Shown here: positions 6,432 to 10,589 of the stretch, piece after piece
Position numbering within the stretch: the stretch's first letter is position 1
Layout: each line of letters opens with the position of its first letter
Assembly: GCA_030607635.1 (NCBI GenBank)
Contig: JAUWJP010000032.1
Span: forward strand, 1-10,589
Source: Candidatus Aminicenantota bacterium
GTDB lineage: Bacteria; Acidobacteriota; Aminicenantia; Aminicenantales; Aminicenantaceae
DNA: 10,589 bases
Direction: 5' to 3'
The notes under the pieces: model-generated
What the model was told of the DNA's origin: nothing
The model's database searches: none
Seen by the model: only the letters and a program-made list of their open reading frames with translations
Made by a program: the position numbers and the translations under genes

Positions 6432-7463
6432 ATGGGGAAAATATCAAGGCGCAATTTCCTAAGGGACTCATTGATTTTTGCCGGATCTTCCTTTCTTCTC
6501 TCCTCTAAATACTTAGAAGCTTCAACAAAAGCTGCTTTAGAAGTAAAAAAAACAAGAAAATATCCTTCTTATTTAGAACTCGAAGAAAAAGGCATCCTTT
6601 CCCAAAGAATAGAAAAATTGTATTCCATCTACGAGAACTGTCATCTTTGCCCTCGAGATTGTCGTGTTGATAGAACAAAAGGTGAAACAGGAAAATGCAA
6701 AGCTACTTCCAAAGTCAAAGTATCCAGTGCCTTTCCCCATTTTGGCGAAGAACGTCCGTTAGTCGGAAAAAGAGGTTCGGGAACGATATTCTTTTCAAAT
6801 TGTGGCATGAGATGTGTCTTTTGCCAGAACTACGAGATTAGCATCGAGGGTGAAGGAGTGGAAATTTCTGACGAAAGATTAGCTGCTATGATGATGACGC
6901 TTCAAAGAATGGGCTGTCATAACATAAATTTAGTGACTCCCTCTCACTACGTGCCTAATATTGTCTCCGCCCTTCAGAAAGCCATCAGAAAAGGTTTGAA
7001 CATTCCCTTGGTCTATAACTGCGCGCCTTATGAGACTCCAGAGACTCTCCAACTTCTGGATGGGATAATTGATATTTATCTCCCAGACTGTAAATTTATG
7101 GATCCAGAGCATGCCGCTAAATATTCAGGGCAAACTTACAATTATCCATATTATGCCAAGATTGCCCTCAAAGAAATGCAACGCCAGGTAGGAATATTAC
7201 AAGTTGGTGGAAAAGGAATCGCTGTGAGAGGTCTGATGATTCGGCATTTAATCCTACCCAACAACCTTGCAGGTACTGATAAGTTTATAAAATTTGTGGC
7301 GGAGAATTTTCCCAAGAACACATACCTCAATCTAATGGCCCAGTACCGACCAGAATATAAGGCCTTTGATTATCCAGAATTATCCAGGCGCCTTAAAAGA
7401 AGTGAATATAGAGAGGCACTACAATTGGCTCGAAAGTATGGCCTAAGCCGCCTTGCCTCATAA
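6432..7463 (+). CDS. PflX/COG1313-type radical SAM protein with twin-arginine-like N-terminus
   Basis: Radical SAM Fe-S protein related to pyruvate formate-lyase activating enzymes (the uncharacterised PflX group); 343 residues. Seen: the radical SAM cluster motif CGMRCVFC (124-131; Cys124, Cys128, Cys131, CX3CX2C), preceded by the PflX-type cysteine set CHLCPRDC plus Cys89 (70-89), then NLVTPSHYVP (166-175), and GIIDIYLPDCKF (211-222). The N-terminus MGKISRRNFLRDSLIFAGSS has an SRRNFLR twin-arginine motif followed by a hydrophobic stretch to about residue 24, as in Tat signals; the core homology begins near residue 45, so the first 40 residues are an added leader. Exporting a SAM-dependent enzyme is unexpected, so the leader may instead anchor it or reflect export of a folded [4Fe-4S] protein. 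It is transcribed alone, with its own promoter, convergent with the cytochrome gene. Substrate unknown. Confidence 0.9.
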   Translation: MGKISRRNFLRDSLIFAGSSFLLSSKYLEASTKAALEVKKTRKYPSYLELEEKGILSQRIEKLYSIYENCHLCPRDCRVDRTKGETGKCKATSKVKVSSAFPHFGEERPLVGKRGSGTIFFSNCGMRCVFCQNYEISIEGEGVEISDERLAAMMMTLQRMGCHNINLVTPSHYVPNIVSALQKAIRKGLNIPLVYNCAPYETPETLQLLDGIIDIYLPDCKFMDPEHAAKYSGQTYNYPYYAKIALKEMQRQVGILQVGGKGIAVRGLMIRHLILPNNLAGTDKFIKFVAENFPKNTYLNLMAQYRPEYKAFDYPELSRRLKRSEYREALQLARKYGLSRLAS

Positions 7464-7473
7464 TAATATCAAC

Positions 7474-7492
7474 ATAAAATCGCTGATTTTAT
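7474..7492. other. AT-rich hairpin just after the radical SAM stop
   Basis: ATAAAATC, GCT, GATTTTAT form a perfect 8-bp stem starting 11 bases after the stop of the radical SAM gene. On the plus strand it is followed by A residues rather than T, so it is a poor intrinsic terminator; on the minus strand the T-run precedes it. It may still mark the 3' end of the convergent transcripts. Confidence 0.3.
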
Positions 7493-7525
7493 AAAAAAAT
7501 CGTCAGAAAATAATCAATTCTAGAT

Positions 7526-7570
7526 GGGCCTGATTCATCTTGTGTAGGTGTTTGATTTATCAAACACACC
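7526..7570 (+). repeat. Palindromic repeat, one full copy plus a preceding half copy
   Basis: The full copy (7544-7570) is GTAGG followed by the perfect 9-bp stem GTGTTTGAT/ATCAAACAC with a TT loop (7548-7567). It aligns with the minus-strand copy at 3109-3086 through GTAGG, TTGATT and ATCAA; the two differing stem positions change in pairs (G-C to T-A and C-G to T-A), so base pairing is kept. Immediately before it, GGGCCTGATTCATC (7526-7539) matches the left half of the other copy at 13 of 14 bases. It sits between two convergent genes, a usual place for REP-like elements. Confidence 0.6.
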
Positions 7571-7625
7571 TGTCATACCCGAAACTTCAACAGTTAACAA
7601 AAGATAAACTTCTTTGCCTTATCCT

Positions 7626-9020
7626 TTACTTCGATATTTTCAGAATCCTTTCATCTCGGCTAACTTCAAGTGTCGGTCTTGTCGGTATACCAAGATACTT
7701 TGCCAAAGAATCGGGCATTCTCCTGTAGTTAAGGACAGCTCTTAAGACCACAGTTTGACCGGCAAGTTTATCCGGAACCATCCACTGATACCGCTCTATT
7801 CTTTCTTCAAGGGGTTTCAACCTGTTTTCTATATCCTTTGTGGCATACCATTGAGCGAAGGTAAAATTACCGTTCGAATCAATAAACGCACTGTGGTAAA
7901 GTCTATCTCCTTCAGGCAAGCTATCTCTCTCAATCGGCTCGCTGTATCTGCTGTGAGTAGGATAGGCGACCTTATCATTTGTAGTAATAAAGTATTTATC
8001 GTTAGGATCGCCAGGATTCCTGAGTATTTTTATATGGTCTAATTCATTTCCCTCTTTATCATAAACACCCACATGCAGCCAGACATCCCTTTCTTCAGAA
8101 GAACCGGTAGGAAATTTATGTCCCGGGGCTAAATGATGAACTTTTATACTGAAATTAATTTTTTCTCCTGCTTTCAAATCAGTTCCTTCAATATTTATTG
8201 TAATCTTTGCGGCTCCCTCAACAAAGCCGGTGAAACCTCCGCCAAACCAGTGATCATGATTTTCATCTCTTGCCGGACCCATTTTAGCAGGTTTGCCGGC
8301 AACAGGAGGCATATGGCAGTTCTGGCAGGCTATATTTTTAGCAGGGTAAGGACCGTCCTGATATTCAATTTCTGTCGCTTTAACCCAGACACCGAAATCA
8401 TTCAATTCATTGTGACAGATTCCACAAAATTGTGCATCTGCGTGGAGCTCCGAATTCGCTGTTTTATGGTAGGGAGACCAGGGAAATTCAAGGTCACCCC
8501 TTTTTGGGTCAATCCCAGGGGTAGCATTGGAAACATAGTTATGATTAAAAGGCGCAGTGCCTTCAAAATCTTCAATCGTATGACAAAAATCGCAGAAAAC
8601 ACCCCTATCAGCAAAAAGTTTTATGCCGCCTTTCTGGTTCCAGAAACTATCGATTTTCTTCAAATCTGCAGGAGTTGGAGGATAATCGCCGGCTTTAAAG
8701 GAAGAAGGCGAGTGGCACCCTATACAACTGCTCGTAAGCCCTTTCACTTTTTCATCTCTGCCGGCATCTACTAAAGCAAGTTTATAATACTGTGCCTGGA
8801 AAAAATCCCCGGTAAATGCTTTGGACATCTGTGAAGTTTCCCACATTTCAAACTTTTCGATATGACAGCCAAGGCAGACCTGGGGATTATCATAGTAGTT
8901 ATACTTTTTTTGTGTTTCTTCATTTGTTATATTCTTGCTGAATTCCCCATTACTGACTCCAAATATTGCTGAAATGAAGAAAATTGCTGCTATTAATACT
9001 AAATATCTTGATTTTCTCAT
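7626..9020 (-). CDS. Exported pentahaem cytochrome c (cytochrome c554-like)
   Basis: A periplasmic or cell-surface electron-transfer protein of 464 residues. Residues 1-25 are a signal peptide: basic start MRKSRY, hydrophobic core to about residue 22, no lipobox Cys. Five CxxCH haem sites are visible: CLGCH (49-53), CIGCH (99-103), CDFCH (143-147), CGICH (199-203) and CQNCH (232-236), all in the first half. The second half (about 270-464) has no haem motif and is beta-rich, with HHLAPGHKFPTGS (295-307), a GHxFPTG-type motif often found behind multihaem cytochromes. The fixed haem spacing fits the cytochrome c554 family, but the electron partner is not clear; respiration on an external acceptor or detoxification are possibilities. 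ATG at 9020 has GAGGAGGGG seven bases upstream. It is 99 bp downstream of the ferritin-like gene and has a possible own promoter. Confidence 0.92.
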   Translation of the reverse strand: MRKSRYLVLIAAIFFISAIFGVSNGEFSKNITNEETQKKYNYYDNPQVCLGCHIEKFEMWETSQMSKAFTGDFFQAQYYKLALVDAGRDEKVKGLTSSCIGCHSPSSFKAGDYPPTPADLKKIDSFWNQKGGIKLFADRGVFCDFCHTIEDFEGTAPFNHNYVSNATPGIDPKRGDLEFPWSPYHKTANSELHADAQFCGICHNELNDFGVWVKATEIEYQDGPYPAKNIACQNCHMPPVAGKPAKMGPARDENHDHWFGGGFTGFVEGAAKITINIEGTDLKAGEKINFSIKVHHLAPGHKFPTGSSEERDVWLHVGVYDKEGNELDHIKILRNPGDPNDKYFITTNDKVAYPTHSRYSEPIERDSLPEGDRLYHSAFIDSNGNFTFAQWYATKDIENRLKPLEERIERYQWMVPDKLAGQTVVLRAVLNYRRMPDSLAKYLGIPTRPTLEVSRDERILKISK

Positions 9021-9082
9021 TTTTAGTCCCCTCCTCTTAACTAAAATTTTTATACTATGGATAGAATGCTTTTAAATGTTAT

Positions 9083-9111
9083 TTTATCCGAACTCAAATA
9101 TTTTGTGGCAA
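9083..9111 (-). promoter_or_regulatory. Possible promoter for the cytochrome gene
   Basis: On the minus strand TTGCCA (9111-9106), 17 bases, GATAAA (9088-9083): five and four of six consensus matches. Start near 9076 would give a leader of about 55 bases before the cytochrome ATG at 9020. The 99-bp gap is long enough for a separate promoter, but the -10 is weak. Confidence 0.38.
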
Positions 9112-9119
9112 GAAATAGA

Positions 9120-9320
9120 TTACCATTTCCCATCCATCTGAAATTCCGCACTGTCCAGCCAGAAACCTGACTTTGTCACAGAGTCGTGCTGGGCTTGCAA
9201 AAGGTCATAGTGAAATTTTTCTTCATCGCAGATATCGGTGAATATTTTTTTGGCAACGGGATCGTCTGTCTCTGATGCAGCATTTTGGAAAAAGTTTATA
9301 GCATCCATTTCAAGCTGCAT
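9120..9320 (-). CDS. Two-helix rubrerythrin/ferritin-like protein (C-terminal half only)
   Basis: A 66-residue protein that matches the second helix pair of rubrerythrin-type diiron proteins. Seen: MQLEMDAINFFQNAASETDD (1-20) with metal-ligand candidate Glu4, and EEKFHYDLL (33-41) with an ExxH pair Glu34/His37; the end TKSGFWLDSAEF is a common tail of this family. Whole family members have four helices and about 140-170 residues, so the first half is missing here. The frame has a stop only a few codons upstream of the ATG, so this is not a missed longer start. The gene starts five bases after the superoxide reductase stop, with only a weak ribosome site, so it is probably translated by coupling. 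A homodimer could rebuild a diiron site, or it may be a truncated remnant: a degraded first half is found upstream of the superoxide reductase (9855-9757). Confidence 0.75.
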   Translation of the reverse strand: MQLEMDAINFFQNAASETDDPVAKKIFTDICDEEKFHYDLLQAQHDSVTKSGFWLDSAEFQMDGKW

Positions 9321-9325
9321 ACCTA

Positions 9326-9703
9326 TTACTCTTCAAGTTCAATTTCAACCGGGAAGCTTTGCCACAATCCATCGAGATTGCATCTTTCTTTAGCAATTAA
9401 TGGATGGGCATGATCCAGAGCCACAACAAATTTCACTGTAGGCTCCGTCAATCTGGGCACCAAATCGACTCTTGCCAGAAAAGTCTCCCCCGAGAAAAGC
9501 TCTATCCATTCGATGTAATGAGCATTTTCGTTTGGATGTTTCATGTGCTTTCCAACTTCAACCTGAACCTCAAAAGGCTCTCCCTTTTTCACCTTTTTTG
9601 GAGATTCAATAACTGGAGTGTGCTTTTTTTCTAAATCAGTCATCTCATCCACGCTCGCTGATTTAGCTTCGTTGACTCCACAAAAAATATCGTCCTCACA
9701 CAT
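9326..9703 (-). CDS. Class II superoxide reductase (neelaredoxin/desulfoferrodoxin C-terminal type), altered iron site
   Basis: Reduces superoxide to hydrogen peroxide at a mononuclear Fe(His)4Cys centre in the cytoplasm of anaerobes. At 125 residues it is a single-domain class II form without the N-terminal FeS4 domain. Seen: LEKKHTPVI (24-32) with ligand His28 and active-site Lys27; GKHMKHPNENAHYI (51-64) with His56 and His62; ARVDLVPRLTEP (77-88); DHAHPLIAKERC (97-108) with ligand Cys108. The CN-x-H-G ligand motif reads CNLDG (108-112): Asp111 replaces the fourth His. A one-base change (CAT to GAT) would explain it. The N-terminus (MCEDDIFCGVNEAK) adds Cys2 and Cys8. ATG at 9703 has GAGGAGG five bases upstream. 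It is followed by a half rubrerythrin, the usual peroxide-removing partner, so the pair forms a stress unit. Confidence 0.93.
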   Translation of the reverse strand: MCEDDIFCGVNEAKSASVDEMTDLEKKHTPVIESPKKVKKGEPFEVQVEVGKHMKHPNENAHYIEWIELFSGETFLARVDLVPRLTEPTVKFVVALDHAHPLIAKERCNLDGLWQSFPVEIELEE

Positions 9704-9756
9704 TTTATCCTCCTCATATTATTTAAACATCATTTTATTAACTCTTTTGTTCTTTT

Positions 9757-9855
9757 TCAGAACTTCGAGTTTAGAAAAAGCCTATCCAAAATTCGACGAT
9801 GTTTTTTCTCTTCTGAAATCAAGTATTTCAGCTTCATTCTCAAAATCTCATTCTT
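9757..9855 (-). pseudogene. Degraded N-terminal half of a rubrerythrin/ferritin-like gene
   Basis: In one minus-strand frame, 32 codons after TAA (9858-9856) and before TGA (9759-9757) read NEILRMKLKYLISEEKKHRR and on to ILDRLFLNSKF. LKYLISEEKKHRRILDRLF is a typical second helix of the first rubrerythrin half, with the metal-binding ExxH. The frame upstream of the TAA gives a 19-residue stretch from ATG 9915 ending FRSFKKYPW, which could be a shrunken first helix (a weak guess). An ATG at 9837 would give only 26 residues. So this is a broken remnant in the 372-bp gap between the nitronate monooxygenase-family gene and the superoxide reductase. The rest of that gap (9916-10075) is AT-rich and shows no gene or convincing promoter. 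Confidence 0.6.
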
Positions 9856-10075
9856 TTACCATGGATATTTTTTAAAAGAACGAAATTCTGCATTTGGATC
9901 ACAATCAACTTGCATGCTTGCCCATCAAGAATTGTAACGTACTAATAATTTAATCCTAATATATGATACATTTCAATACTTATCTTATATATGACAAATT
10001 TGACTGAGAATAGCTGCTAATAGATTTTTTGGGTTTTCTCTTGCCGAATCAAATAAAGGATGTTGCAGGACCTAC

Positions 10076-10573
10076 TCAAGCCGCTTCGAGTTCGGCAAGA
10101 AGGCCTGAGATAAGTTCCTTTACCGTTACGATTTTGTCGCAACGGTAAGCATTCTGCCCACAGAAAATGAGACCGTGGTCTACATCTCCGAAGTAAGAGT
10201 TTACGAGAGCCAGAGCAATGCAGTACTTCGCCTCACTAACTTTGCAGACAGAAAGACACCTGTATGGACATTTGATTTTAAGTTTTCCCTTAATTTCTAA
10301 ATCCTTCAAGAATTTATTCTTAATGGCCCTTCCTGGCATGCCGACAGGACTTTTTATGATAACAATATTCTCTTCTTTAGCGTCAAGGTAGCTCTGCTTA
10401 AATTCCTGGGAGACGTCGCACTCCACGGTACAGACGAAACGAGTACCCATTTGGACTCCAGCGGCACCCAGGGACAGCATCCTAGCTATATCCTTTCGGT
10501 TGAAGATCCCTCCAGCGGCGATAACAGGAATTTTCTTTCCGTATTTATCGTCATATGCTTTTACTGTTTCCAA
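10076..10573 (-). CDS. Nitronate monooxygenase-family flavoprotein, C-terminal part, interrupted by TAG
   Basis: FMN-dependent (beta/alpha)8 protein of the 2-nitropropane dioxygenase/nitronate monooxygenase family (COG2070, FabK-related). Residues are numbered from TTG 10573. Seen: IPVIAAGGI (15-23) and LGAAGVQMGTRF (35-46), the FMN phosphate-binding strands; SPVGMPGRAIKNKF (75-88); a cysteine cluster CPYRCLSVC...C (Cys102, 106, 110, 118); and GQNAYRCDKIVTVKELI (139-155). The N-terminal barrel half lies beyond the window. The true frame continues upstream of the TTG but is closed by TAG at 10579-10577, with LLP just before and VLETVKAY after it. Relatives have Gln or Glu in that place (LLPQV/LLPEV-like), so a single C-to-T or G-to-T change could have broken the gene; the TTG would only give a non-functional fragment. 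Stop is TGA. Confidence 0.82.
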   Translation of the reverse strand: METVKAYDDKYGKKIPVIAAGGIFNRKDIARMLSLGAAGVQMGTRFVCTVECDVSQEFKQSYLDAKEENIVIIKSPVGMPGRAIKNKFLKDLEIKGKLKIKCPYRCLSVCKVSEAKYCIALALVNSYFGDVDHGLIFCGQNAYRCDKIVTVKELISGLLAELEAA

Positions 10574-10589
10574 AACCTACGGCAAGAGA

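Noticed and set aside
8133..8774. Long plus-strand open frame of 213 codons
   Set aside because: It lies wholly opposite the pentahaem cytochrome, shows no motif or ribosome site, and its sequence is the antisense of well-conserved haem sites.
9813..9831. Seven-base inverted repeat CTGAAAT/ATTTCAG upstream of the superoxide reductase
   Set aside because: It falls inside the decayed rubrerythrin codons, is AT-rich and has no matching operator or terminator feature.
10037..10589. The 10-mer TCTCTTGCCG at 10037-10046 repeats inverted at the window end (10589-10580)
   Set aside because: A 10-base match within 10 kb is expected by chance and the flanks do not extend it.
1..10589. CRISPR arrays, tRNA or rRNA genes, insertion sequences
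   Set aside because: No regularly spaced repeats, no tRNA cloverleaf or rRNA-like stretch and no transposase coding were seen on either strand.

Overview
This window looks like a piece of an uncultured anaerobic bacterium of moderate to low GC. It shows strong Shine-Dalgarno sites (GGAGG-type), sigma-70-like promoters, a set of beta-oxidation genes, a five-haem c-type cytochrome, and an anaerobe-style oxidative-stress pair (superoxide reductase plus a ferritin-like protein). Phylum cannot be fixed from sequence alone. TAA, TAG and TGA are all used as stops at the ends of recognisable genes, so the code looks standard.

Positions 1-5924, all on the minus strand, form an acyl-CoA degradation (or reverse synthesis) cluster. 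In transcription order it holds a thiolase-like protein whose nucleophilic Cys is replaced by Ser and which carries a C-terminal OB-like tail (5924-4407), a canonical thiolase (4300-3116), 3-hydroxyacyl-CoA dehydrogenase (3054-2203), acyl-CoA dehydrogenase (1990-836) and enoyl-CoA hydratase (770 to the left edge, last few residues missing). Together the last four make one full turn: acyl-CoA to enoyl-CoA to 3-hydroxyacyl-CoA to 3-ketoacyl-CoA to acetyl-CoA. The thiolase-like gene has its own promoter (6064-6036). A perfect-consensus promoter (4393-4364) sits directly in front of the true thiolase. A hairpin followed by a T-tract lies between thiolase and dehydrogenase and could attenuate the downstream genes. 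No ETF or CoA-ligase gene is inside the window.

Positions 5925-6431 (507 bp) form a divergent intergenic region. It holds the two outward promoters, a small leader hairpin, and on the minus strand a previously hidden 78-codon reading frame of protein-like composition interrupted by one TGA (6378-6142). On the plus strand, 6432-7463 encodes a PflX/COG1313-type radical SAM protein that carries a twin-arginine signal-like N-terminus. The 162-bp convergent gap after it holds an AT-rich hairpin and a palindromic repeat that matches the one at 3086-3109 with compensatory stem changes.

Positions 7626-10589, minus strand, are a redox and stress region: a pentahaem cytochrome c with signal peptide (9020-7626); a 66-residue two-helix rubrerythrin-like protein (9320-9120); a class II superoxide reductase with Asp in place of a conserved iron-ligand His (9703-9326); and the right-hand gene, the C-terminal part of a nitronate monooxygenase-family flavoprotein, interrupted by an in-frame TAG only 11 bases from the window edge. 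The 372-bp gap at 9704-10075 is not empty: it holds a degraded first half of a ferritin-like/rubrerythrin gene (about 9855-9757). The superoxide reductase therefore lies between the two halves of what may once have been one rubrerythrin. From 9916 to 10075 only AT-rich sequence is seen.
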